Source: Budorcas taxicolor (taxonomy: Eukaryota; Chordata; Mammalia; Artiodactyla; Bovidae). From it: a DNA stretch of 64,000 nucleotides. The stretch lies in NCBI RefSeq assembly GCF_023091745.1, contig NW_026292661.1:620001-684000 (forward strand), in the 5' to 3' direction. Shown here in pieces: positions 37,501 to 50,006 of this stretch. The number at the start of each line of letters is the position of its first letter. Within the stretch, counting starts at the first letter, position 1. A program made the position numbers and the translations under genes. Below the pieces are notes generated by a model. It saw only the letters and a program-made list of their open reading frames with translations. It ran no database searches and had not been told where the DNA came from.

Positions 37501-38589
37501 GGGGGACTCTTGGAATGGTGGCACGACCCTGGAGTTCCTCTCGCCGTTCCTGTTGAGAGGGCCTCCCCTTGAGATGCGACGGGAACGCCGGGAACTCTTT
37601 CCCGATGAAGCAGGGAAAGGATCCCTCATCTCGAGCTACGAGGCGGAAACGGGGCTCCTCTGGATGTGGGCGGGACCCTCATGATTCCTCTCGAGTGGAG
37701 ACGGGTATGTCGGGGAACTTCTTGATTTGCACCAAGGGTGTGAAGGAGCCTTTCGAAGTTCCAGAGGTGAGGTGTGATCAGCCTCGAGACGCCTCAGCGG
37801 AAATGGGCCTCATCTCGCCTGGAGGGGAGAACCTCCTGGATTTTCTCGAGTTGCGGCAGGTCTTCTCGAGTTACGATGGGGACCTCAGGGACCCGCTCTG
37901 GTGGCCTCAGGAAAGGCCAGTCCCCATGCGAGTTGCTAGGGGACCTCTCGGGATTCCTCTCCCGTCCATGCCGGGGCCTCAGTCCTTGTGTGGAGTCGGG
38001 GCCGGAACTGAGGATTGCTCTCCAGTGTTGCCATGGATCTTGGGGTGCTTCTGAGTCTCCCCAGGGGAGTCAGGCCTCGTCTCGAGTGGGGGCATGCACG
38101 TGCGCTTTCCTCCCGAGCTGCAGCAGTAGTGTCACGCTTCCTGTCACGTGGATCAAGGGATCTGTGGCTTTCCCTCGAGGCTGTCCCTCGAGGCTTTCCC
38201 ACGAGGCTTTCCCACAGGGCTGTGCCACGTGCCACGTTGGTGTGAGTCGATCCTCGGCGTGAAAGACGAGCCGGTGAAGGGAAAAGAGGTTCCTCTGAAA
38301 TGGACTGAGACATCTGGGGGACTCTTGGAATGGTGGCACGACCCTGGAGTTCCTCTCGCCGTTCCTGTTGAGAGGGCCTCCTCTTGAGATGCGACGGGAA
38401 CGCCGGGAACTCTTTCCCGACGAAGCAGGGAAAGGATCCCTCATCTCGAGCTACGAGGCGGAAACGGGGCTACTCTGGATGTGGGCGGAACCCTCGTGAT
38501 TCCTCTCGAGTGGAGACGGCTAGGTCGGGGAACTTCTTGATTTGCACCAAGGGTGTGAAGGAGCCTTTGGATGTTCCAGAGGTGAGGTG
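34513..38589 (+). repeat. D/E dimer run (1631-bp period)
   Basis: E monomers start at 34513, 36144 and 37775; they have CGATGGGGACC, GGAACTGAGG, CACGTTGGTG, CTGAAATGG and GGGCTACTCTGG (GGGTCTACTC in the one at 36144). D monomers start at 35328 and 36959; they have CCTTGAGACG, GAGCCTCCCC, GTGATTCGATCCTCGCC and GGCCTCCCCTTGAG. Lengths alternate 815 and 816 bp, giving a 1631-bp dimer. This alternating two-monomer unit is the apparent parent of the five-monomer HOR further right. Confidence 0.82.
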
Positions 38590-39404
38590 TGATCAGCCTT
38601 GAGACGCCTCAGCGGAAATGGGCCTCATCTCGCCTGGAGGGGAGAACCTCCTGGATTTTCTCGAGTTGCGGCAGGTCTTCTCGAGTTACGACGGGGACCT
38701 CAGGGACCCGCTCTGGTGGCCTCAGGAAAGGCCAGTCCCCATGCGAGTTGCTAGGGGACCTCTCGGGATTCCTCTCCCGTCCATGCCGGGGCCTCAGTCC
38801 TTGTGTGGAGTCGGGGCCGGAACCTGAGGATTGCTCTCCAGTGTTGCCATGGATCTTGGGGTGCTTCTGAGCCTCCCCAGGGGAGTCAGGCCTCGTCTCG
38901 AGTGGGGGCATGCACGTGCGCTTTCCTCCCGAGCTGCAGCAGTAGTGTCACGCTTCCTGTCACGTGGATCAAGGGATCTGTGGCTTTCCCTCGAGGCTGT
39001 CCCTCGAGGCTTTCCCACGAGGCTTTCCCACAGGGCTGTGCCACGTGCCACCTTGGTGTGAGTCGATCCTCGGCGTGAAAGACGAGACGGTGAAGGGAAA
39101 AGAGGTTCCTCTGGAATGGACTGAGACATTTGGGGGCTCTTGTAATGGTGGCACGACCCTGGAGTTCCTCTCGCCGTTCCTGTTGAGAGGGCCTCCTCTT
39201 GAGATGCGACGGGAACGCCGGGAACTCTTTCCCGACGAAGCAGGGAAAGGATCCCTCATCTCGAGCTACGAGGCGGAAACGGGGCTCCTCTAGATGTGGG
39301 CGGGACCCTCGTGATTCCTCTCGAGTGGAGACGGCTAGGTCGGGGAACTTCTTGAATTGCACCAAGGGTGTGAAGGAGCTTTTCGAAGTTCCAGAGGTGA
39401 GGTG

Positions 39405-40219
39405 TGATCAGCCTCGAGACGCCTCAGCGGAAATGGGCCTCATCTCGCCTGGAGGGGAGAACCTCCTGGATTTTCTCGAGTTGCGGCAGGTCTTCTCGAG
39501 TTACGACGGGGACCTCACGGACCCGCTCTGGTGGCCTCAGGAAAGGCCAGTCCCCATGCGAGTTGCTAGGGGACCTCTCGGGATTCCTCTCCCGTCCATG
39601 CCGGGGCCTCAGTGCTTGTGTGGAGTCGGGGCCGGAACCTGAGGATTCCTCTCAGTGTTGCCATGGATCTTGGGGTGCTTCTGAGTCTCCCCAGGGGAGT
39701 CAGGCCTCGTCTCGAGTGGGGGCATGCACGTGCGCTTTCCTCCCGAGCTGCAGCAGTAGTGTCACGCTTCCTGTCACGTGGATCAAGGGATCTGTGGCTT
39801 TCCCTCGAGGCTGTCCCTCGAGGCTTTCCCACGAGGCTTTCCCACAGGGCTGTGCCACGTGCCACCTTGGTGTGAGTCGATCCTCGGCGTGAAATACGAG
39901 CCGGTGAAGGGAAAAGAGGTTCCTCTGGAATGGACTGAGACATCTGGGGGACTCTTGGAATGGTGGCACGACCCTGGAGTTCCTCTCGCCGTTCCTGTTG
40001 AGAGGGCCTCCTCTTGAGAGGCGACGGGAACGCCGGGAACTCTTTCCCGACGAAGCAGGGAAAGGATCCCTCCTCTCGAGCTACGAGGCGGAAACGGGGC
40101 TCCTCTGGATGTGGGCGGAACCCTCGTGATTCCTCTCGAGTGGAGACGGCTAGGTCGGGGAACTTCTTGATTTGCACCAAGGGTGTGAAGGAGCCTTTCG
40201 AAGTTCCAGAGGTGAGGTG
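39405..40219 (+). repeat. R-type monomer, second copy (815 bp)
   Basis: Shares with 28802-29616 the upstream ATTTGGGGGCTC and CTCTAGATG variants, GGAGCTTTTCG near 39375, CCTCACGGACC near 39515 and the CTCTCAGTG deletion near 39652. It differs by CTCAGTGCTTG near 39608. It sits between the D/E dimer run and the second P-Q module. Confidence 0.7.
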
Positions 40220-43200
40220 TGATCAGCCTTGAGACGCCTCAGCGGAAATGGGCCTCATCTCGCCTGGAGGGGAGAACCTCCTGGATTTTCTCGAGTTGCG
40301 GCAGGTCTTCTCGAGTTACGACGGGGACCTCAGGGACCCGCTCTGGTGGCCTCAGGAAAGGCCAGTCCCCATGCGAGTTGCTAGGGGACCTCTAGGGATT
40401 CCTCTCCCGTCCATGCCGGGGCCTCAGTCCTTGTGTGGAGTCGGGGCCGGAACCTGAGGATTGCTCTCCAGTGTTGCCATGGATCTTGGGGTGCTTCTGA
40501 GCCTCCCCAGGGGAGTCAGGCCTCGTCTCGAGTGGGGGCATGCACGTGCGCTTTCCTCCCGAGCTGCAGCAGTAGTGTCACGCTTCCTGTAACGTGGATC
40601 AAGGGATCTGTGGCTTTCCCTCGAGGCTGTCCCTCGAGGCTTTCCCACGAGGCTTTCCCACAGGGCTGTGCCACGTGCCACCTTGTTGTGAGTCGATCCT
40701 CGGCGTGAAAGACGAGCCGGTGAAGGGAAAAGAGGTTCCTCTAGAATGGACTGAGACATCTGGGGGACTCTTGGAATGGTGGCACGACCCTGGAGTTCCT
40801 CTCGCCGTTCCTGTTGAGAGGGCCTCCTCTTGAGAGGCGACGGGAACCCCGGGAACTCTTTCCCGATGAAGCAGGGAAAGGATCCCTCATCTCGAGCTAC
40901 GAGGCGGAAACGGGGCTCCTCTGGATGTGGGCGGGACCCTCGTGATTCCTCTCTAGTGGAGACGGCTTGGTCGGGGAACTTCTTGATTTGCACCAAGGGT
41001 GTGAAGGACCCTTTCGAAGTTCCAGAGGTGAGGTTTGATCAGCCTCGAGACGCCTCAGCGGAAATGGGCCTCATCTCGCCTGGAGGGGAGAACCTCCTGG
41101 ATTTTCTCGAGTTGCCGCAAGTCTTCTCGAGTTACGACGGGGACCTCAGGGACCCGCTCTGGTGGCCTCAGGAAAGGCCAGTCCCCATGCGAGTTGCTAG
41201 GGGACCTCTCGGGATTCCTCTCCCGTCCATACCGGGGCCTCAGTCCTTGTGTGGAGTCGGGGCCGGAACCTGAGGATTCCTCTCCAGTGTTGCCATGGAT
41301 CTTGGGGTGCTTCTGAGTCTCCCCAGGGGAGTCAGGCATCGTCTCGAGTGGGGGCATGCACGTGCGCTTTCCTCCCGAGCTGCAGCAGTAGTGTCACGCT
41401 TCCTGTCACATGGATCAAGGGATCTGTGGCTTTCCCTCGAGGCTGTCCCTCGACACTTTCCCACGAGGCTTTCCCACAGTGCTGTGCCACGTGCCACCTT
41501 GGTGTGAGTCGATCCTCGCCGTGAAAGACGAGCCGGTGAAGGGAAAAGAGGTTCCTCTGGAATGGACTGAGACATCTGGGGGACTCTTGGAATGGTGGCA
41601 CGACCCTGGAGTTCCTCTCGCCGTTCCTGTTGAGAGGGCCTCCCCTTGAGATGCGACGGGAACGCCGGGAACTCTTTCCCGACGAAGCAGGGAAAGGATC
41701 CCTCATCTCGAGCTACGAGGCGGAAACGGGGCTCCTCTGGATGTGGGCGGGACCCTCGTGATTCCTCTCGAGTGGAGACGGGTATGTCGGGGAACTTCTT
41801 GATTTGCACCAAGGGTGTGAAGGAGCCTTTCGAAGTTCCAGAGGTGAGGTGTGATCAGCCTCGAGACGCCTCAGCGGAAATGGGCCTCATCTCGCCTGGA
41901 GGGGAGAACCTCCTGGATTTTCTCGAGTTGCGGCAGGTCTTCTCGAGTTACGATGGGGACCTCAGGGACCCGCTCTGGTGGCCTCAGGAAAGGCCAGTCC
42001 CCATGCGAGTTGCTAGGGGACCTCTCGGGATTCCTCTCCCGTCCATGCCGGGGCCTCAGTCCTTGTGTGGAGTCGGGGCCGGAACTGAGGATTGCTCTCC
42101 AGTGTTGCCATGGATCTTGGGGTGCTTCTGAGTCTCCCCAGGGGAGTCAGGCCTCGTCTCGAGTGGGGGCATGCACGTGCGCTTTCCTCCCGAGCTGCAG
42201 CAGTAGTGTCACGCTTCCTGTCACGTGGATCAAGGGATCTGTGGCTTTCCCTCGAGGCTGTCCCTCGAGGCTTTCCCACGAGGCTTTCCCACAGGGCTGT
42301 GCCACGTGCCACGTTGGTGTGAGTCGATCCTCGGCGTGAAAGACGAGCCGGTGAAGGGAAAAGAGGTTCCTCTGAAATGGACTGAGACATCTGGGGGACT
42401 CTTGGAATGGTGGCACGACCCTGGAGTTCCTCTCGCCGTTCCTGTTGAGAGGGCCTCCTCTTGAGATGCGACGGGAACGCCGGGAACTCTTTCCCGACGA
42501 AGCAGGGAAAGGATCCCTCATCTCGAGCTACGAGGCGGAAACGGGGCTACTCTGGATGTGGGCGGAACCCTCGTGATTCCTCTCGAGTGGAGACGGCTAG
42601 GTCGGGGAACTTCTTGATTTGCACCAAGGGTGTGAAGGACCCTTTCGAAGTTCCAGAGGTGAGGTGTGATCAGCCTTGAGACGCCTCAGCGGAAATGGGC
42701 CTCATCTCGCCTGGAGGGGAGAACCTCCTGGATTTTCTCGAGTTGCGGCAGGTCTTCTCGAGTTACGACGGGGACCTCAGGGACCCGCTCTGGTGGCCTC
42801 AGGAAAGGCCAGTCCCCATGCGAGTTGCTAGGGGACCTCTCGGGATTCCTCTCCCGTCCATGCCGGGGCCTCAGTCCTTGTGTGGAGTCGGGGCCGGAAC
42901 CTGAGGATTGCTCTCCAGTGTTGCCATGGATCTTGGGGTGCTTCTGAGCCTCCCCAGGGGAGTCAGGCCTCGTCTCGAGTGGGGGCATGCACGTGCGCTT
43001 TCCTCCCGAGCTGCAGCAGTAGTGTCACGCTTCCTGTCACGTGGATCAAGGGATCTGTGGCTTTCCCTCGAGGCTGTCCCTCGAGGCTTTCCCACGAGGC
43101 TTTCCCACAGGGCTGTGCCACGTGCCACCTTGGTGTGATTCGATCCTCGCCGTGAAAGACGAGCCGGTGAAGGGAAAAGAGGTTCCTCTGGAATGGACTG

Positions 43201-45928
43201 AGACATCTGGGGGACTCTTGGAATGGTGGCACGACCCTGGAGTTCCTCTCGCCGTTCCTGTTGAGAGGGCCTCCCCTTGAGATGCGACGGGAACGCCGGG
43301 AACTCTTTCCCGATGAAGCAGGGAAAGGATCCCTCATCTCGAGCTACGAGGCGGAAACGGGGCTCCTCTGGATGTGGGCGGGACCCTCGTGATTCCTCTC
43401 GAGTGGAGACGGGTATGTCGGGGAACTTCTTGATTTGCACCAAGGGTGTGAAGGAGCCTTTCGAAGTTCCAGAGGTGAGGTGTGATCAGCCTCTAGACGC
43501 CTCAGCGGAAATGGGCCTCATCTCGCCTGGAGGGGAGAACCTCCTGGATTTTCTCGAGTTGCGGCAGGTCTTCTCGAGTTACGATGGGGACCTCACGGAC
43601 CCGCTCTGGTGGCCTCAGGAAAGGCCAGTCCCCATGCGAGTTGCTAGGGGACCTCTCGGGATTCCTCTCCCGTCCATGCCGGGGCCTCAGTCCTTGTGTG
43701 GAGTCGGGGCCGGAACTGAGGATTGCTCTCCAGTGTTGCCATGGATCTTGGGGTGCTTCTGAGTCTCCGCAGGGGAGTCAGGCCTCGTCTCGAGTGGGGG
43801 CATGCACGTGCGCTTTCCTCCCGAGCTGCAGCAGTAGTGTCACGCTTCCTGTCACGTGGATCAAGGGATCTGTGGCTTTCCCTCGAGGCTGTCCCTCGAG
43901 GCTTTCCCACGAGGCTTTCCCACAGGGCTGTGCCACGTGCCACCTTGGTGTGATTCGATCCTCGCCGTGAAAGACGAGCCGGTGAAGGGAAAAGAGGTTC
44001 CTCTGGAATGGACTGAGACATCTGGGGGACTCTTGGAATGGTGGCACGACCCTGGAGTTCCTCTCGCCGTTCCTGTTGAGAGGGCCTCCCCTTGAGATGC
44101 GACGGGAACGCCGGGAACTCTTTCCCGATGAAGCAGGGAAAGGATCCCTCATCTCGAGCTACGAGGCGGAAACGGGGCTCCTCTGGATGTGGGCGGGACC
44201 CTCGTGATTCCTCTCGAGTGGAGACGGGTATGTCGGGGAACTTCTTGATTTGCACCAAGGGTGTGAAGGAGCCTTTCGAAGTTCCAGAGGTGAGGTGTGA
44301 TCAGCCTCGAGACGCCTCAGCGGAAATGGGCCTCATCTCGCCTGGAGGGGAGAACCTCCTGGATTTTCTCGAGTTGCGGCAGGTCTTCTCGAGTTACGAT
44401 GGGGACCTCAGGGACCCGCTCTGGTGGCCTCAGGAAAGGCCAGTCCCCATGCGAGTTGCTAGGGGACCTCTCGGGATTCCTCTCCCGTCCATGCCGGGGC
44501 CTCAGTCCTTGTGTGGAGTCGGGGCCGGAACTGAGGATTGCTCTCCAGTGTTGCCATGGATCTTGGGGTGCTTCTGAGTCTCCCCAGGGGAGTCAGGCCT
44601 CGTCTCGAGTGGGGGCATGCACGTGCGCTTTCCTCCCGAGCTGCAGCAGTAGTGTCACGCTTCCTGTCACGTGGATCAAGGGATCTGTGGCTTTCCCTCG
44701 AGGCTGTCCCTCGAGGCTTTCCCACGAGGCTTTCCCACAGGGCTGTGCCACGTGCCACGTTGGTGTGAGTCGATCCTCGGCGTGAAAGACGAGCCGGTGA
44801 AGGGAAAAGAGGTTCCTCTGAAATGGACTGAGACATCTGGGGGACTCTTGGAATGGTGGCACGACCCTGGAGTTCCTCTCGCCGTTCCTGTTGAGAGGGC
44901 CTCCTCTTGAGATGCGACGGGAACGCCGGGAACTCTTTCCCGACGAAGCAGGGAAAGGATCCCTCATCTCGAGCTACGAGGCGGAAACGGGGCTACTCTG
45001 GATGTGGGCGGAACCCTCGTGATTCCTCTCGAGTGGAGACGGCTAGGTCGGGGAACTTCTTGATTTGCACCAAGGGTGTGAAGGACCCTTTCGAAGTTCC
45101 AGAGGTGAGGTGTGATCAGCCTTGAGACGCCTCAGCGGAAATGGGCCTCATCTCGCCTGGAGGGGAGAACCTCCTGGATTTTCTCGAGTTGCGGCAGGTC
45201 TTCTCGAGTTACGACGGGGACCTCAGGGACCCGCTCTGGTGGCCTCAGGAAAGGCCAGTCCCCATGCGAGTTGCTAGGGGACCTCTCGGGATTCCTCTCC
45301 CGTCCATGCCGGGGCCTCAGTCCTTGTGTGGAGTCGGGGCCGGAACCTGAGGATTGCTCTCCAGTGTTGCCATGGATCTTGGGGTGCTTCTGAGCCTCCC
45401 CAGGGGAGTCAGGCCTCGTCTCGAGTGGGGGCATGCACGTGCGCTTTCCTCCCGAGCTGCAGCAGTAGTGTCACGCTTCCTGTCACGTGGATCAAGGGAT
45501 CTGTGGCTTTCCCTCGAGGCTGTCCCTCGAGGCTTTCCCACGAGGCTTTCCCACAGGGCTGTGCCACGTGCCACCTTGGTGTGAGTCGATCCTCGGCGTG
45601 AAAGACGAGCCGGTGAAGGGAAAAGAGGTTCCTCTGGAATGGACTGAGACATCTGGGGGACTCTTGGAATGGTGGCACGACCCTGGAGTTCCTCTCGCCG
45701 TTCCTGTTGAGAGGGCCTCCTCTTGAGAGGCGACGGGAACGCCGGGAACTCTTTCCCGACGAAGCAGGGAAAGGATCCCTCCTCTCGAGCTACGAGGCGG
45801 AAACGGGGCTCCTCTGGATGTGGGCGGAACCCTCGTGATTCCTCTCGAGTGGAGACGGCTAGGTCGGGGAACTTCTTGATTTGCACCAAGGGTGTGAAGG
45901 AGCCTTTCGAAGTTCCAGAGGTGAGGTG
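40220..45928 (+). repeat. Seven-monomer (5709-bp) segment, copy 1
   Basis: Monomer order P (40220), Q (41036), E (41852), D (42667), B-like (43483), E (44298), D-like (45113). P and Q repeat the variants of 32881-34512. The B-like monomer already has the E-type head and D-type tail, plus CTCTAGACG and CTCCGCAGG, and privately CCTCACGGACC. The following E monomer still has the ancestral CTCCCCAGG. The segment is repeated from 45929 at an exact shift of 5709 bp. Confidence 0.78.
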
Positions 45929-48375
45929 TGATCAGCCTTGAGACGCCTCAGCGGAAATGGGCCTCATCTCGCCTGGAGGGGAGAACCTCCTGGATTTTCT
46001 CGAGTTGCGGCAGGTCTTCTCGAGTTACGACGGGGACCTCAGGGACCCGCTCTGGTGGCCTCAGGAAAGGCCAGTCCCCATGCGAGTTGCTAGGGGACCT
46101 CTAGGGATTCCTCTCCCGTCCATGCCGGGGCCTCAGTCCTTGTGTGGAGTCGGGGCCGGAACCTGAGGATTGCTCTCCAGTGTTGCCATGGATCTTGGGG
46201 TGCTTCTGAGCCTCCCCAGGGGAGTCAGGCCTCGTCTCGAGTGGGGGCATGCACGTGCGCTTTCCTCCCGAGCTGCAGCAGTAGTGTCACGCTTCCTGTA
46301 ACGTGGATCAAGGGATCTGTGGCTTTCCCTCGAGGCTGTCCCTCGAGGCTTTCCCACGAGGCTTTCCCACAGGGCTGTGCCACGTGCCACCTTGTTGTGA
46401 GTCGATCCTCGGCGTGAAAGACGAGCCGGTGAAGGGAAAAGAGGTTCCTCTAGAATGGACTGAGACATCTGGGGGACTCTTGGAATGGTGGCACGACCCT
46501 GGAGTTCCTCTCGCCGTTCCTGTTGAGAGGGCCTCCTCTTGAGAGGCGACGGGAACGCCGGGAACTCTTTCCCGATGAAGCAGGGAAAGGATCCCTCATC
46601 TCGAGCTACGAGGCGGAAACGGGGCTCCTCTGGATGTGGGCGGGACCCTCGTGATTCCTCTCTAGTGGAGACGGCTTGGTCGGGGAACTTCTTGATTTGC
46701 ACCAAGGGTGTGAAGGACCCTTTCGAAGTTCCAGAGGTGAGGTTTGATCAGCCTCGAGACGCCTCAGCGGAAATGGGCCTCATCTCGCCTGGAGGGGAGA
46801 ACCTCCTGGATTTTCTCGAGTTGCCGCAAGTCTTCTCGAGTTACGACGGGGACCTCAGGGACCCGCTCTGGTGGCCTCAGGAAAGGCCAGTCCCCATGCG
46901 AGTTGCTAGGGGACCTCTCGGGATTCCTCTCCCGTCCATACCGGGGCCTCAGTCCTTGTGTGGAGTCGGGGCCGGAACCTGAGGATTCCTCTCCAGTGTT
47001 GCCATGGATCTTGGGGTGCTTCTGAGTCTCCCCAGGGGAGTCAGGCATCGTCTCGAGTGGGGGCATGCACGTGCGCTTTCCTCCCGAGCTGCAGCAGTAG
47101 TGTCACGCTTCCTGTCACATGGATCAAGGGATCTGTGGCTTTCCCTCGAGGCTGTCCCTCGACACTTTCCCACGAGGCTTTCCCACAGTGCTGTGCCACG
47201 TGCCACCTTGGTGTGAGTCGATCCTCGCCGTGAAAGACGAGCCGGTGAAGGGAAAAGAGGTTCCTCTGGAATGGACTGAGACATCTGGGGGACTCTTGGA
47301 ATGGTGGCACGACCCTGGAGTTCCTCTCGCCGTTCCTGTTGAGAGGGCCTCCCCTTGAGATGCGACGGGAACGCCGGGAACTCTTTCCCGACGAAGCAGG
47401 GAAAGGATCCCTCATCTCGAGCTACGAGGCGGAAACGGGGCTCCTCTGGATGTGGGCGGGACCCTCGTGATTCCTCTCGAGTGGAGACGGGTATGTCGGG
47501 GAACTTCTTGATTTGCACCAAGGGTGTGAAGGAGCCTTTCGAAGTTCCAGAGGTGAGGTGTGATCAGCCTCGAGACGCCTCAGCGGAAATGGGCCTCATC
47601 TCGCCTGGAGGGGAGAACCTCCTGGATTTTCTCGAGTTGCGGCAGGTCTTCTCGAGTTACGATGGGGACCTCAGGGACCCGCTCTGGTGGCCTCAGGAAA
47701 GGCCAGTCCCCATGCGAGTTGCTAGGGGACCTCTCGGGATTCCTCTCCCGTCCATGCCGGGGCCTCAGTCCTTGTGTGGAGTCGGGGCCGGAACTGAGGA
47801 TTGCTCTCCAGTGTTGCCATGGATCTTGGGGTGCTTCTGAGTCTCCCCAGGGGAGTCAGGCCTCGTCTCGAGTGGGGGCATGCACGTGCGCTTTCCTCCC
47901 GAGCTGCAGCAGTAGTGTCACGCTTCCTGTCACGTGGATCAAGGGATCTGTGGCTTTCCCTCGAGGCTGTCCCTCGAGGCTTTCCCACGAGGCTTTCCCA
48001 CAGGGCTGTGCCACGTGCCACGTTGGTGTGAGTCGATCCTCGGCGTGAAAGACGAGCCGGTGAAGGGAAAAGAGGTTCCTCTGAAATGGACTGAGACATC
48101 TGGGGGACTCTTGGAATGGTGGCACGACCCTGGAGTTCCTCTCGCCGTTCCTGTTGAGAGGGCCTCCTCTTGAGATGCGACGGGAACGCCGGGAACTCTT
48201 TCCCGACGAAGCAGGGAAAGGATCCCTCATCTCGAGCTACGAGGCGGAAACGGGGCTACTCTGGATGTGGGCGGAACCCTCGTGATTCCTCTCGAGTGGA
48301 GACGGCTAGGTCGGGGAACTTCTTGATTTGCACCAAGGGTGTGAAGGACCCTTTCGAAGTTCCAGAGGTGAGGTG

Positions 48376-49191
48376 TGATCAGCCTTGAGACGCCTCAGCG
48401 GAAATGGGCCTCATCTCGCCTGGAGGGGAGAACCTCCTGGATTTTCTCGAGTTGCGGCAGGTCTTCTCGAGTTACGACGGGGACCTCAGGGACCCGCTCT
48501 GGTGGCCTCAGGAAAGGCCAGTCCCCATGCGAGTTGCTAGGGGACCTCTCGGGATTCCTCTCCCGTCCATGCCGGGGCCTCAGTCCTTGTGTGGAGTCGG
48601 GGCCGGAACCTGAGGATTGCTCTCCAGTGTTGCCATGGATCTTGGGGTGCTTCTGAGCCTCCCCAGGGGAGTCAGGCCTCGTCTCGAGTGGGGGCATGCA
48701 CGCGCGCTTTCCTCCCGAGCTGCAGCAGTAGTGTCACGCTTCCTGTCACGTGGATCAAGGGATCTGTGGCTTTCCCTCGAGGCTGTCCCTCGAGGCTTTC
48801 CCACGAGGCTTTCCCACAGGGCTGTGCCACGTGCCACCTTGGTGTGATTCGATCCTCGCCGTGAAAGACGAGCCGGTGAAGGGAAAAGAGGTTCCTCTGG
48901 AATGGACTGAGACATCTGGGGGACTCTTGGAATGGTGGCACGACCCTGGAGTTCCTCTCGCCGTTCCTGTTGAGAGGGCCTCCCCTAGAGATGCGACGGG
49001 AACGCCGGGAACTCTTTCCCGATGAAGCAGGGAAAGGATCCCTCATCTCGAGCTACGAGGCGGAAACGGGGCTCCTCTGGATGTGGGCGGGACCCTCGTG
49101 ATTCCTCTCGAGTGGAGACGGGTATGTCGGGGAACTTCTTGATTTGCACCAAGGGTGTGAAGGAGCCTTTCGAAGTTCCAGAGGTGAGGTG
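48376..49191 (+). repeat. HOR monomer A (D-type head and tail, private CpG gain)
   Basis: D class markers: CCTTGAGACG, GAGCCTCCCC, GTGATTCGATCCTCGCC. Private markers: CACGCGCGC near 48699, which converts an E-box CACGTG to CACGCG, and CCCCTAGAG near 48984 replacing CCCCTTGAG. The tail has the CGATGAAG spacer form. The monomer is 816 bp and repeats at 52453, 56530 and 60607. Confidence 0.8.
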
Positions 49192-50006
49192 TGATCAGCC
49201 TCTAGACGCCTCAGCGGAAATGGGCCTCATCTCGCCTGGAGGGGAGAACCTCCTGGATTTTCTCGAGTTGCGGCAGGTCTTCTCGAGTTACGATGGGGAC
49301 CTCAGGGACCCGCTCTGGTGGCCTCAGGAAAGGCCAGTCCCCATGCGAGTTGCTAGGGGACCTCTCGGGATTCCTCTCCCGTCCATGCCGGGGCCTCAGT
49401 CCTTGTGTGGAGTCGGGGCCGGAACTGAGGATTGCTCTCCAGTGTTGCCATGGATCTTGGGGTGCTTCTGAGTCTCCGCAGGGGAGTCAGGCCTCGTCTC
49501 GAGTGGGGGCATGCACGTGCGCTTTCCTCCCGAGCTGTAGCAGTAGTGTCACGCTTCCTGTCACGTGGATCAAGGGATCTGTGGCTTTCCCTCGAGGCTG
49601 TCCCTCGAGGCTTTCCCACGAGGCTTTCCCACAGGGCTGTGCCACGTGCCACCTTGGTGTGATTCGATCCTCGCCGTGAAAGACGAGCCGGTGAAGGGAA
49701 AAGAGGTTCCTCTGGAATGGACTGAGACATCTGGGGGACTCTTGGAATGGTGGCACGACCCTGGAGTTCCTCTCGCCGTTCCTGTTGAGAGGGCCTCCCC
49801 TTGAGATGCGACGGGAACGCCGGGAACTCTTTCCCGATGAAGCAGGGAAAGGATCCCTCATCTCGAGCTACGAGGCGGAAACGGGGCTCCTCTGGATGTG
49901 GGCGGGACCCTCGTGATTCCTCTCGAGTGGAGACGGGTATGTCGGGGAACTTCTTGATTTGCACCAAGGGTGTGAAGGAGCCTTTCGAAGTTCCAGAGGT
50001 GAGGTG
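49192..50006 (+). repeat. HOR monomer B (chimera: E-type head, D-type tail)
   Basis: The head is E-type: CGATGGGGACC near 49291 and the one-base deletion GGAACTGAGG near 49421. The tail is D-type: GTGATTCGATCCTCGCC near 49660 and GGCCTCCCCTTGAG near 49792. Private marks are CTCTAGACG near 49201, CTCCGCAGG near 49475 and CTGTAGCAG near 49536. The switch lies between the deletion and the GATTCG marker, roughly 49480-49660. The best reading is an unequal crossover product that added one monomer to a D/E dimer. Confidence 0.75.
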
